Notes under the pieces: model-generated
Told to the model about the DNA's origin: nothing
What the model saw: the letters and a program-made list of their open reading frames with translations, nothing else
Database searches by the model: none
In this document: piece after piece, positions 15,403 through 23,413 of the stretch
How positions within the stretch are numbered: the first letter of the stretch is position 1
Layout of the letters: each line of letters begins with the position of its first letter
Program-made: the position numbers and the translations under genes
DNA from: Ruminococcus sp.
GTDB taxonomy: Bacteria; Bacillota_A; Clostridia; Oscillospirales; Acutalibacteraceae
Assembly: GCA_017481395.1 (NCBI GenBank)
Contig: JAFUPE010000097.1
Span: 1 to 42,321 of the forward strand
Length of the DNA stretch: 42,321 bases
Direction of reading: 5' to 3'

Positions 15403-16128
15403 TTATACCTCGTCATCGGCAATTCTTACGAATGCCTCCTCAAAATCTGATGTACCTGCCTTAGCTTTAAGCTCGTCAGCAGTACCCTCTGCCTTAAGCA
15501 CACCCTTTGCCATAATTCCAATGCGGTCGGCAAGTGCCTCGGCCTCTTCAAGGTAGTGGGTTGTAAGTATTATTGTAATTTTACCCTTAAGCTTTTCGAT
15601 ATGCTTCCAAAGCTCACGGCGTGCTAAAACGTCAAGTCCCAACGTAGGTTCGTCAAGAAAAATAATTTCAGGCTCAGAAATAAGTGCCATGGCTATGCTT
15701 AGTCTTCTCTGCCAACCGCCCGAAAGAGTTTTGGCACGGTTTTTTTCGATATCAGCCATATCAAATTCTTCAATCATTTTTGAAGCTTTAACTTTAGCCT
15801 CAGCTTTTGAAAAACCGAAAATTCCTGCAATAAACTCAAGGTTTTCACGGACAGTCAAATTAGGTGCAACAGAAGTTTCCTGAGGAGAAACGCTTATAAT
15901 CTGCTTAACGTCGGTTTCGTCATCCTTTATGCTTTTGCCCATAAGCAGTGCATCGCCCGATGTAGGCTTAATAAGGCAGGAAAGCATTTTGATAGTTGTG
16001 GACTTACCTGCACCGTTAACGCCTAAAAGTGCATACATCTCGCCTTTATCAACAGTTAAGTTAAGGTTATTGACAACGGTTTTGTCCTTATATTTTTTGG
16101 TCAGATTATGTGTTTTTATGGCAAGCAT
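15403..16128 (-). CDS. ABC transporter ATP-binding protein
   Basis: A 241-residue cytoplasmic ATPase that powers the ABC-2 permease downstream. Walker A is GVNGAGKST, the Q-loop lies in 'IISVSPQETSVAPNLTV', the signature is LSGGWQRRLSIAMAL, Walker B is IIFLDEPTLGLD and the switch His is in 'ILTTHYLEEAEALAD'. The form is that of DrrA/CcmA-like drug or peptide exporters. The ribosome site GGAGGT is inside the last codons of the XRE-AbrB regulator gene, 1 nt from it. Confidence 0.9.
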   Translation of the reverse strand: MLAIKTHNLTKKYKDKTVVNNLNLTVDKGEMYALLGVNGAGKSTTIKMLSCLIKPTSGDALLMGKSIKDDETDVKQIISVSPQETSVAPNLTVRENLEFIAGIFGFSKAEAKVKASKMIEEFDMADIEKNRAKTLSGGWQRRLSIAMALISEPEIIFLDEPTLGLDVLARRELWKHIEKLKGKITIILTTHYLEEAEALADRIGIMAKGVLKAEGTADELKAKAGTSDFEEAFVRIADDEV

Positions 16129-16129
16129 A

Positions 16130-16537
16130 TTAACCTCCGAATGTAAAAATAGGCATATTGTTTATTTTGGCAAATGCCATACCTCGATTATCCCCTACAA
16201 CAAGCAGCTTATCGCCTGCCTTGATATCGTAAACCTTTCTTGCGTGCTTCGGAATTACAACCTGACCACGCTCGCCTACCTTTACCATACCGAAAACATA
16301 TCTGCCGTCAGAAGGGTTTTCCTCTACTTCTACGTTTTCATCAATAGGACAGGTAACAAGTGCATCCAGTGAAACCTCGAAAATCTGTGCAAGCTCAGCA
16401 CATTTCATAACATCAGGAAGGCTTTCACCCGACTCCCACTTTGCAACGCTTTGCCTTGAAACGCCGATTTTCTCCGCCAGCTCCTCCTGAGAAAAGCCAA
16501 ATTTGTTTCGTAAATACCTTAAATTCATATCAATCAT
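16130..16537 (-). CDS. XRE-AbrB fusion transcriptional regulator
   Basis: A 135-residue DNA-binding protein with two DNA-binding folds in one chain: an N-terminal XRE helix-turn-helix ('LRYLRNKFGFSQEELAEKIG', then 'VSRQSVAKWESGESLP') and a C-terminal SpoVT/AbrB swapped-hairpin domain ('VKVGERGQVVIPKHARKVYD', then 'IKAGDKLLVVG'). It most likely controls its own ABC operon. I chose the third in-frame ATG-context start at 16537 because AAAGGA lies 9 nt upstream; the ATG at 16546 abuts the ribosome site. Its promoter holds a perfect palindrome that may be its operator. Confidence 0.87.
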   Translation of the reverse strand: MIDMNLRYLRNKFGFSQEELAEKIGVSRQSVAKWESGESLPDVMKCAELAQIFEVSLDALVTCPIDENVEVEENPSDGRYVFGMVKVGERGQVVIPKHARKVYDIKAGDKLLVVGDNRGMAFAKINNMPIFTFGG

Positions 16538-16560
16538 ATTTTTCATTCCTTTCGCATTGT

Positions 16561-16589
16561 ATTATATCACTTGATATAGGGGTTCACAA
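16561..16589 (-). promoter_or_regulatory. Promoter with overlapping palindromic operator for the regulator-ABC operon
   Basis: On the complement: -35 TTGTGA (16584-16589), 17-nt spacer, -10 TATAAT (16561-16566). The palindrome TATATCA-AG-TGATATA (16563-16578) covers the -10 and spacer, a typical position for a repressor site. Confidence 0.75.
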
Positions 16590-16626
16590 GCAATCATACC
16601 TTACAATTAATGTTAAAGTTGGTTGC

Positions 16627-16661
16627 AAAAAAGGCATTGCAGCTTCGGCGGCAATGCCTTG
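16627..16661 (-). terminator. Terminator of the LPFVPAV protein genes
   Basis: On the complement AAGGCATTGC pairs with GCAATGCCTT around a GC-rich loop, followed by TTTTT. It lies just past the leftward lipoprotein gene ending at 16674. Confidence 0.8.
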
Positions 16662-16673
16662 GTGTAGTATTAA

Positions 16674-17069
16674 TCAAACTGCAGGAACAAAGGGAAGCTC
16701 TATGCGGGTTTCCTCGCTGCTTTCGGTTTGTGCCGCAGTCGTTTCATCCTCAGTAATGGTGTTGGTTACAACCGCCTCGGTAGTAAGTACGGCAGCTTCC
16801 CCTGTTTCGGTGAAAGCTTCTGATGCCTCTGTTTTCGAAAAGGTTATAATTTCGAGGTCGTTGCTTTCCGCAGAAAGGTGGGGGGTGGTTTCTTCTGCTT
16901 CGGCAGTGCTTTGTACCGAAGTGTCAGATAACGCAGTCGACAAAGCAGTTGGGTCCTGCAATGAGGCGGCAGTGTTGCTCTCGCTTGGCTCTGCCTCGCC
17001 GCATCCGCAAGCGGTAATTGCAAGAGATATTAATGCAATTATTAAAACTAAAAACTTATATTTTTTCAT
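16674..17069 (-). CDS. Ser/Thr/Glu-rich lipoprotein ending in LPFVPAV
   Basis: A 131-residue exported lipoprotein of unknown function. The signal peptide MKKYKFLVLIIALISLAITA is followed by lipobox Cys21 (ITAC). The rest is low-complexity, rich in Thr, Ser, Glu and Ala (TESSEE, TAEAEETT), with no recognised fold, and ends ETRIELPFVPAV. The neighbour 21 nt upstream in the same direction ends in the same seven residues and is built from similar low-complexity sequence, so the two genes look like related or duplicated parts. The long antisense frame over this region is a by-product of the low-complexity coding. Confidence 0.75.
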   Translation of the reverse strand: MKKYKFLVLIIALISLAITACGCGEAEPSESNTAASLQDPTALSTALSDTSVQSTAEAEETTPHLSAESNDLEIITFSKTEASEAFTETGEAAVLTTEAVVTNTITEDETTAAQTESSEETRIELPFVPAV

Positions 17070-17090
17070 ATCTTTACTCCTGAAACATAA

Positions 17091-17888
17091 TCAGACAGCA
17101 GGCACAAAGGGAAGTGTAATAATGCCCGTAAATTCGGTTTTTTCTGCCTCGGAAGTCGCGGCCTCTGTAGACGAAGCCTCTGTAGCCTCTGCAATCTCGG
17201 TCGATTCTGTTGCCTCGGAAGAAGGCAGAGTTACCTCGGCGGGGTCTGTTGCCGTTGATGAAGCAGGCTCACTTTCTGCAGGGGTTGAGGCAGTGCTTTC
17301 AGCAGGGTCGGTTAATACCGAAGACAAAGGTTCGCTTTCTATAGGGTCAGTTATTAATGATGAAGCAGGCTCGCTTTCTGCTGATGTAGTATTGACACTT
17401 TCAGTAGGGTCGGTGATTATCGAAGAAGCCTCAGTAGCCGAAGTTTTTATTTCAGAAGCAGGAAAAGACTCCGACGGAGACTGTGTAGTACTTTGGGTAG
17501 CCTTTGAAAAGGTGCTTTCGGACTCATTGACGGTAGTAATTGCCAACGACTCGGTAGTAGGGGGCACTGTATTCTCGCCGCCGAAAAGCTCGTTGGTTAA
17601 CCCTGCAAGCCACTTCTGCAAGTGGGTGGCATCCTTAATACTTACACCCTCTTTGCCGTCAATATCGGCAAGAATAAGCTGAGGCTCGGAAAGTGTGCTT
17701 AACTTTGCAAGATATTTCTGAATCAAGGTAACGTCTTTTATGCTTATTTTTGTGTCAAGGTTAACGTCACCTTGCTGAAAATCCCACCAAGGTATAAGCT
17801 CGGTATCGTCATCCGTTGCGAATATTGCAGGAACACAGCAAATTAAAATTGCCAGCATCAATAAAACCGATAATAAACGTTTAACCAC
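17091..17888 (-). CDS. Secreted dockerin protein with Ser/Thr/Glu/Pro repeats ending in LPFVPAV
   Basis: A 265-residue secreted protein. After a signal peptide (residues 1-24, ending 'VPAIFA') an N-terminal type I dockerin follows at about 38-103, with two calcium segments ('GDVNLDTKISIKDVTLIQKY' and 'ADIDGKEGVSIKDATHLQKW'). The rest is a repetitive linker (units like TDPAESTASTPAESEPASS) and the end 'GIITLPFVPAV'. A dockerin at the N terminus with no catalytic domain is unusual. It would bind a cohesin on a scaffoldin elsewhere; the tail may be a recognition or anchoring signal, which is speculation. Starts at an ATG following a short spacing from a weak ribosome site (TTGGTATTGTG). Confidence 0.8.
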   Translation of the reverse strand: MVKRLLSVLLMLAILICCVPAIFATDDDTELIPWWDFQQGDVNLDTKISIKDVTLIQKYLAKLSTLSEPQLILADIDGKEGVSIKDATHLQKWLAGLTNELFGGENTVPPTTESLAITTVNESESTFSKATQSTTQSPSESFPASEIKTSATEASSIITDPTESVNTTSAESEPASSLITDPIESEPLSSVLTDPAESTASTPAESEPASSTATDPAEVTLPSSEATESTEIAEATEASSTEAATSEAEKTEFTGIITLPFVPAV

Positions 17889-17986
17889 AATACCAACTCC
17901 ATTTCTGGTATCAGTTTAACATCCCCAAAAAGTGATGTCAACCGCAAACTGTGAGGTTAAGTTTATAACCGAGTCTAAATGGAAAA

Positions 17987-19303
17987 TCAATTTGTGCTAA
18001 GTACTATGCTTACGTAAATTTGGTTGTCCTGCTCATTAATAAGCAAATCGCCGTCATGGTCTTTTGCGATTTTTCTGAGAATTGATAGTCCTCTGCCATG
18101 GTTAAAGCTGTCCTCTTTACTTGTTACAAGCTGAGGATTTTCCTTAAGCACACAGCCGTCGGTGGTGTTTACGCAGGTGATTATGCAAAAGTTAATGTGG
18201 GTTTTGATTTTAAGATGTATTTTTCTGTTTAACTGAGGCTTCGAAACAAGGTAGTCTATGGCATTGTCACAAAGGTTGCCTATTAGCGAAACTGTGTCAC
18301 CTGTGCTTAAGAAGCTAAGGTTGTGAGCAATATCTACCGTAAAATCAATATTAGATGAGCAGGCTTTTTCAAGCTCAACGTTGATAATGGCATTCAGAGT
18401 GGGATTGTCGGTGTTTATAGGCGTAAATGCAGATTTTAGCGACACGGTGGTTTCGCGGCAAAGGCTTATGGCTTCTTTGTAGCTGCCGCTTTCGATTAGT
18501 TGCTCAAGTGCGCTGATTTTGTTTTTTATGTCGTGCTTTTCGTTGGAGATTTTTTCAATCTGTCTGTTTGTAGCAAGGGTGCTTGCTTCGTAAAGCTTGT
18601 TTCGCTGTGTGTTAAGCAGAAGTTCGGTTTTTTCAAAATTCGCTTTGCTCAGACGCATAAGTAAAAAATAAATCAGCACCGCAATGACTATCATTGAAAA
18701 ACAGCAAATCATAAGGTACACAAGGATGTTGTCGCTGAAGGCTGCTGCCTGATAAATAAACATACAGCAGTAAAGTATAACGGTGCAAAGTAAAGGGATA
18801 GCGGTAAAAGCAACAACCTCAAACAATCCCAAAAGCTGTACTTTTTTAGGGTTGAGCTTCAATACCAGCCATAAAAGCAGGGCGGTAGCGGTATTTATAA
18901 CAAAAAGTGCTGTGTACCTTGAGTTTGTTGACATAGTAAAAAACTCTTCTACCGATATGCCTGTGAAGAATATCAACACATAGCTGAAGGTGTAGGAAAT
19001 AATAGCATTTATGGCAAAAGCAAAAACGGGCATTATTATTCGCATATAAAGCTTGCCTTTTAAAAACAGCACGCTGTAAGAAACAAGGGTAAGCATACCA
19101 ACGAGCGAATCAAAATAATAAAAATCCGAGCCTGTCATTTTGCCTGTAAGGGTAAAGGCAGAGCAAAACATAAACATAGCCGAAACATATCCCCAGTAGG
19201 CAAGCCTGCGTTTAAGCTTGCTTTGGGGCTTATCGAAGTAAAGGTACAGAAAGGTTATGAACATAAAAGCCTGAAACAGGTTTGTAAAAAGCTCCACAAT
19301 CAT
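17987..19303 (-). CDS. AgrC-like histidine kinase (second, orphan system)
   Basis: A 438-residue membrane kinase of the AgrC type. Residues 1-218 hold about six hydrophobic segments; a coiled-coil region leads to phosphoacceptor His257 in 'SNEKHDIKNKI', and a GHKL ATPase has 'SLIGNLCDNAIDYL' and 'NHGRGLSILRKIAKDH'. The start at 19303 (GGTGA 7 nt upstream) overlaps the regulator stop in ATGA; an in-frame ATG at 19321 has no ribosome site. It pairs with the LytTR regulator upstream. No agrB or agrD lies beside it, so its peptide ligand must come from elsewhere, possibly the agrD at 6674. Confidence 0.85.
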   Translation of the reverse strand: MIVELFTNLFQAFMFITFLYLYFDKPQSKLKRRLAYWGYVSAMFMFCSAFTLTGKMTGSDFYYFDSLVGMLTLVSYSVLFLKGKLYMRIIMPVFAFAINAIISYTFSYVLIFFTGISVEEFFTMSTNSRYTALFVINTATALLLWLVLKLNPKKVQLLGLFEVVAFTAIPLLCTVILYCCMFIYQAAAFSDNILVYLMICCFSMIVIAVLIYFLLMRLSKANFEKTELLLNTQRNKLYEASTLATNRQIEKISNEKHDIKNKISALEQLIESGSYKEAISLCRETTVSLKSAFTPINTDNPTLNAIINVELEKACSSNIDFTVDIAHNLSFLSTGDTVSLIGNLCDNAIDYLVSKPQLNRKIHLKIKTHINFCIITCVNTTDGCVLKENPQLVTSKEDSFNHGRGLSILRKIAKDHDGDLLINEQDNQIYVSIVLSTN

Positions 19304-20010
19304 TTTGTTTTCACCAGCCATTCGTTAAAATCTGATTTGATGCTTTGCTTGTAATTTCGACTGATGGTTATTTCCTTGCCGCATGAAAGCGTAAGGGAGT
19401 TCCCCGAAAAATCTGTAATATGTGCGGCGTTTACAAGAAAGCCGATATGAGGCCTTAAGAAGCCAAGCTCACGTAAATCTCGGTGCTTTTCATCAATAGA
19501 AGACCTTTCTGAAAATATGCCTGCCGAGGTGATAAAAGCTGTGTAGTTGCCTTGCTTTTCAAGGTAAATGATGTTTTTGATTTCAAGGGTCTTGATATCT
19601 CTGCCCGTTTTAATTGAATAGGTAGGATAAAAACTAAGCTTTTGCCATATGTTGCTTATACAGATGTCAAGGTCCTCTAAATGAGATTTGCGTATAAAAG
19701 AATATGGGAATTTACTTAAGGCATCGAAAACAAGGTTATCTCTTCCGGAGACGAAAATTATGTAAGGAGCTTCATTTGCACCTTTTACACTGTTGATTCT
19801 GTCTGCAAGGTCAATACCGCTTATTTCGGGCATTTCGATGTCCAACAGAATTACGTCATACCTCAGTATAGCCTCGTCGCTGAGCAACAGGGTTTCGGCA
19901 TGAGTAATATTTACGGAAGAGATTATTTCTTTCTTATTACAGAATTCATTTATATATCGCTGAAGACCTTTGGCAAAAGTCTTGTCATCATCAATAATTG
20001 CAAAATTCAC
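19300..20010 (-). CDS. AgrA-like LytTR response regulator (second system)
   Basis: A 236-residue response regulator. The receiver has the acidic cluster DDD at 7-9, phosphoacceptor Asp57 in 'VILLDIEMPEISG' and Lys in 'FIRKSHLEDL'. A LytTR domain follows ('IIYLEKQGNYTAFIT', 'ELGFLRPHIGFLVNAAHIT', 'EITISRNYKQSI'). It starts at GTG 20008-20010 with GAGGT 7 nt upstream. Its 3' end overlaps the AgrC-like gene by 4 nt. The protein resembles the agrA product at 3974 along its length, so the two systems are paralogues that may cross-talk. Confidence 0.87.
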   Translation of the reverse strand: MNFAIIDDDKTFAKGLQRYINEFCNKKEIISSVNITHAETLLLSDEAILRYDVILLDIEMPEISGIDLADRINSVKGANEAPYIIFVSGRDNLVFDALSKFPYSFIRKSHLEDLDICISNIWQKLSFYPTYSIKTGRDIKTLEIKNIIYLEKQGNYTAFITSAGIFSERSSIDEKHRDLRELGFLRPHIGFLVNAAHITDFSGNSLTLSCGKEITISRNYKQSIKSDFNEWLVKTK

Positions 20011-20128
20011 AACAGATACCTCTAAATTATGATAATAAAGTTAAGTTTATCATTTTGCCGGTGTGTAGTCAAATTATGTAAAGAAATTCCCCTGAAAACA
20101 GAATAAAAAGCAGTGGCTGTTTTATTGG

Positions 20129-20168
20129 TAAAAAGAAACACAGGGCAGCGGGCAACTGTCCTGTGTTT
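20129..20168 (-). terminator. Terminator of the OmpR-type two-component operon
   Basis: On the complement AAACACAGGACAG pairs with CTGCCCTGTGTTT (one mismatch), then CTTTTT. It follows the kinase gene ending at 20183. Confidence 0.7.
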
Positions 20169-20182
20169 TTATCATTGGTCTT

Positions 20183-21607
20183 TTATGGGCAATCATTGAA
20201 ATCAAACCAGAAACGCACGCCGTTTTCGGTGTTGTCGAAACCACAATCGGTATGCTCAATTAAAGATATTTCTTTGACGATATAGAGTCCGAGTCCTGTG
20301 CTTCTGGTGCCCTCCGGCGAAGTTGTGAAAGTTTGTGTCCAGATTTTATCTTTTACATCTTCAGGAATGTTTTCTCCTTGGTTTTCAACAGATAATCGAA
20401 TGCCCGTAGCGATTTCTTTCAGCGACACTGTTATTTCGGAGTTTTTGCGGGCGTTCTGAACGGCATTGGAAAGATAGTTTCTAAACACAAATTCTATATA
20501 CTCTTTGATAGTATCAAGCATAAGATTTGGTTCGATATCTTTTTTTAGATATAAGTTTCGCGACTTTATATAAGCATTGTGGTTTTGGCACAGCTCTGTG
20601 ATAAGTTCGCTGATGTCTGTAAGCTGTGATTTTTTAGAAATGATATTGTGCTCTGCAATAGTCATCTGAAGCACTTCGCTGAGCATTTTGCTCATTTTGT
20701 CTATTTCTTCCATTGCAGATTTATAGTAATAATCTTTCTTTTCTTGTTCTTTACAGGTGCTAATCATTTCGACCTGACTGCTGATGACCGCAAGGGGAGT
20801 TTTTAAATCGTGAGTAATATTGCAAAGCAGCATTCGGCGGGTTTGCTCATACTCTTTCATATATTGATTGTCTTCACGCAAAATAAAGTTGTAATTCTCA
20901 AGATTATTTATATTATCCTGAATGATGTCTGCCATTTTGTTAATGCTGAGTGCCAAGTCTCCGATTTCGTCTTTTCGGATTTTTCCCTGATATCGAAGTG
21001 ACAGGTTGCTTTCGGAGATACTCTTTGCTACTTCGGTAACTTCTCTTACAGAATTGACCGACGGCGAAATTGCAAGGAACAGTATTATGGAACAGATGAT
21101 AATGTAGCCTATTACTACATATGACAATATTCTGTTGGAAAAATCAAATAACAACTCAACACCGCTGAGACTGTCTTTGATATGAATATAATATGTAGTA
21201 CCGTTTACTTCGCAACAGGTATAGATTCTTACAGCTGGCTCGTTGTTTGACTCGCTGTAAAAAGGCTCTGCATCTTCTTTGAAAAATTCCATTTTATTGC
21301 CAAACAGATTAGCAATAAATTTGCTGTTGTTACCAAATTCATAGGATGCATACAAAGGCTCATAGTTTTCGTCAAAAACATATATGCGGTATGATTCGCG
21401 GGAGTTGCTGACAAACTCATCAAGAGCTTCTTTTTCAAAGGGTACGACTGCTTTAAAGTTTTTTGTGAACTCTGCAAGATACCCTGTTTCCTGCTTTATG
21501 TACATTTTAGGCTGAAGATAAAAGTATATAGGTGCCATAATGGCGGCTATAAGCGATATGGAAGCGACGATAATTATAATCAGTTTAATGGTTAGCTTGT
21601 TTTTCAT
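20183..21607 (-). CDS. Sensor histidine kinase (HAMP, HisKA, HATPase)
   Basis: A 474-residue classical membrane kinase. TM1 spans about 5-27, an extracytoplasmic sensor about 28-157 (it contains Cys-Cys in 'YTCCEV'), TM2 about 159-180, a HAMP linker to about 232, then a HisKA helix with His266 in 'NITHDLKTPLAVISSQ', and a HATPase with 'FRNYLSNAVQNA' and 'STGLGLYIVKEI'. It phosphorylates the OmpR-type regulator encoded just upstream. I chose ATG 21607 (GAGG 6 nt upstream) over an in-frame TTG at 21619. The genes diverge from the membrane-anchored and UGSC-like genes, which are the obvious candidate targets. Confidence 0.9.
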   Translation of the reverse strand: MKNKLTIKLIIIIVASISLIAAIMAPIYFYLQPKMYIKQETGYLAEFTKNFKAVVPFEKEALDEFVSNSRESYRIYVFDENYEPLYASYEFGNNSKFIANLFGNKMEFFKEDAEPFYSESNNEPAVRIYTCCEVNGTTYYIHIKDSLSGVELLFDFSNRILSYVVIGYIIICSIILFLAISPSVNSVREVTEVAKSISESNLSLRYQGKIRKDEIGDLALSINKMADIIQDNINNLENYNFILREDNQYMKEYEQTRRMLLCNITHDLKTPLAVISSQVEMISTCKEQEKKDYYYKSAMEEIDKMSKMLSEVLQMTIAEHNIISKKSQLTDISELITELCQNHNAYIKSRNLYLKKDIEPNLMLDTIKEYIEFVFRNYLSNAVQNARKNSEITVSLKEIATGIRLSVENQGENIPEDVKDKIWTQTFTTSPEGTRSTGLGLYIVKEISLIEHTDCGFDNTENGVRFWFDFNDCP

Positions 21608-21608
21608 A

Positions 21609-22289
21609 TCAAACCTCAAATTTATATCCTATTCCGTAGACAGATACGATGTACTTATCATATTTGCCTAATTTTTTTCTGAGCTGTTTTACGATGGTAT
21701 CAACTGTACGCAAATCACCGAAATATCCGTTTCCCCAAACACGGTCGAGAATTGTATCTCGGCTTAGGACGATTCTCTCGTTTTGCACAAAAAACAGAAG
21801 CAAATCATATTCGCGGGGGGTAGTTTGAATCAGGTTGTCGTCCAAATATACGTGGCGTTCTATGGTGTTAAGGAGCAATGCTCCTTTTTTTATGGAGGTT
21901 TTGTTTTCGTTAAAATATCCTGAGCGTGTAAGTAGGGCGTTTATATGTTCTTTCAGAATACTTAGCAAAAATGGTTTAGTAATATAATTGTCTGCACCAA
22001 GGCGAAAACCTCTTAATTGGTCTCTTTCAGATTCACGGGCGGACAAAATTATGACAGGAACGTTGGATGTTTCTCTAACTTTTTTAAGAACATCAAAGCC
22101 GTCAATATCAGGTAACATTCCGTCCATAAGGATAATATCAAAGGCGTCCTCGCTCAGAAAAGCAGAAAGTGCAGTGTTACCGTCTGCACAGGCAGTTACC
22201 GCAAAGCCGTTCATTTGCAGATAATCTTCAATAGTACTACGAAGCTTGTGGTCGTCTTCCACAAGTAAAACTTTAATATTTTTGCTCAT
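21609..22289 (-). CDS. OmpR/PhoB-family response regulator
   Basis: A 226-residue DNA-binding regulator. The receiver has acidic residues 'VEDDHK' at 10-15, phosphoacceptor Asp56 in 'IILMDGMLPDIDG' and Lys in 'YITKPF'. The C-terminal winged helix has 'TTPREYDLLLFFVQNE' and 'DLRTVDTIVKQLRKKLG', the OmpR recognition-helix pattern. GGAGG lies 9 nt before ATG 22289, and the kinase gene starts 1 nt after the stop. The shared intergenic region to the rightward gene at 22435 has an inverted repeat that may be its binding site. Confidence 0.92.
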   Translation of the reverse strand: MSKNIKVLLVEDDHKLRSTIEDYLQMNGFAVTACADGNTALSAFLSEDAFDIILMDGMLPDIDGFDVLKKVRETSNVPVIILSARESERDQLRGFRLGADNYITKPFLLSILKEHINALLTRSGYFNENKTSIKKGALLLNTIERHVYLDDNLIQTTPREYDLLLFFVQNERIVLSRDTILDRVWGNGYFGDLRTVDTIVKQLRKKLGKYDKYIVSVYGIGYKFEV

Positions 22290-22320
22290 ATTTTATCGCC
22301 TCCGTGTATTTATACTGTAT

Positions 22321-22397
22321 ATTATAACATAAAATTTGATAAAAAAATGATAATCAACACATTTATATCAAATTTTTATGTTTTTATTATGTACAAT
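22321..22397. promoter_or_regulatory. Divergent promoter region with inverted repeat
   Basis: AAAATTTGATA (22331-22341) and TATCAAATTTT (22366-22376) form a spaced inverted repeat. On the complement a -10 TATAAT (22321-22326) for the two-component operon has the first half site over its poor -35. On the + strand a -10-like TACAAT (about 22392-22397) for the gene at 22435 lacks a clear -35, with the second half site upstream. The layout suits an activator acting in both directions. Confidence 0.4.
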
Positions 22398-22434
22398 AAT
22401 GGGATAAAAAGCGGTAATATAAAGGAGTTTATTT

Positions 22435-23316
22435 ATGAAAGTAAATCTAACTAAAAAGAAAATTGCAGTTATAGCTTGTATTGCAATTGCGTTGATTGCT
22501 GTAATTGCAATAGTGTTTGCTTACTTTGCGTTGCAAACCTTCAGCGGCTCATGGGAGCTAACCGTTAATCCCGAGGTGACACAGTCTACCGCTGACGAGG
22601 TAGCAGAAGCCGACAGGGTTTTCTACGTTTTCGAAAAGCCCAATCGATATGGTCAGGGTCAGTGGCATATTTGTTACGATGGCGGAATAGAGTATCACGA
22701 GTACGAGCTTTTAGAGGAAGATTCGGTTGAAAAAATCAATCTTGGTGCTCAAAATCTTCAGTACACAATCACAGGCTCAAGGCTTTTCGGTAATGCTAAG
22801 GTTACACTTATTTATCCCGAGTATACCGACGAAAGCACAGGCGTGACATATCCTGCAGAGGAATACGTGCTGGAGCAGGCAAAATCACCCGACTACGCAA
22901 AATCTGCTTACAAGGATTATGACATCGACAGCAAATTAGTAGGTGAGTGGGCTAACAATCAGCGTTTTCTGTCTTACTATTACTACGCATTTTATTACAC
23001 TCAGACCGTTGATATAAGAGATGACGGTGTAATGGTTATCCGTTATGAAAGCGAGGACCTTGGACTTGACAGATTTATGTACTATGCATACACTGCCAAG
23101 GACGGCGAGCTTACCTTCAGCTTAGTTACCGACAAAGACACTAAATATACCGTTAATTACGGGTTCGACGAAAACGGCAACCTGAAATTTACAAATGACG
23201 TTACAGCCGGTTCTATTTTTGCCGATGCATTCTTTGGCGACTTTACCTTCTATACTGCAGAGAATCTTCCTGCACCTACACAGGCAACTGCAGACGAGCT
23301 TTATTATACCGAGTAA
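22435..23316 (+). CDS. Membrane-anchored extracytoplasmic protein of unknown function
   Basis: A 293-residue protein I do not recognise. A basic N terminus (MKVNLTKKKI) and one hydrophobic helix (about 10-33) anchor it; no cleavage site follows, so the rest faces outside. The outer part is acidic and rich in Tyr, with two similar beta-type halves: 'GSWELTVNPE...' with a readout-like tail, and 'VGEWANNQRFLSYYYYAFYY' followed by 'TQTVDIRDDGVMVIRYESED'. The 'GEW ... DGVMVIRYES' pattern recalls small secreted lipocalin-like 'scale' domains of Clostridia, but I cannot name it. AAAGGAG precedes the ATG. It is the first rightward gene beside the OmpR-type system and lies 97 nt before the UGSC-like gene. 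Confidence 0.7.
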   Translation: MKVNLTKKKIAVIACIAIALIAVIAIVFAYFALQTFSGSWELTVNPEVTQSTADEVAEADRVFYVFEKPNRYGQGQWHICYDGGIEYHEYELLEEDSVEKINLGAQNLQYTITGSRLFGNAKVTLIYPEYTDESTGVTYPAEEYVLEQAKSPDYAKSAYKDYDIDSKLVGEWANNQRFLSYYYYAFYYTQTVDIRDDGVMVIRYESEDLGLDRFMYYAYTAKDGELTFSLVTDKDTKYTVNYGFDENGNLKFTNDVTAGSIFADAFFGDFTFYTAENLPAPTQATADELYYTE

Positions 23317-23413
23317 CGGTATATGAACATATAATAACTTAGTAATATATATCGCCGGATTGTACGAAATTTAATTCGGCGTTCATATTAAAATTTAGGG
23401 AGAGGATGATTTC

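Noticed and set aside
16441..17682. Long rightward open frame (413 codons) antisense to the LPFVPAV genes
   Set aside because: It is composed of Ser/Val/Ala runs mirrored from the Thr/Ser/Glu-rich repeats of the leftward genes, has no ribosome site, and crosses a terminator.
16674..17888. Sortase LPXTG-type anchors
   Set aside because: The shared LPFVPAV is at the very C terminus with no hydrophobic segment or basic tail, so it is not a sortase signal.
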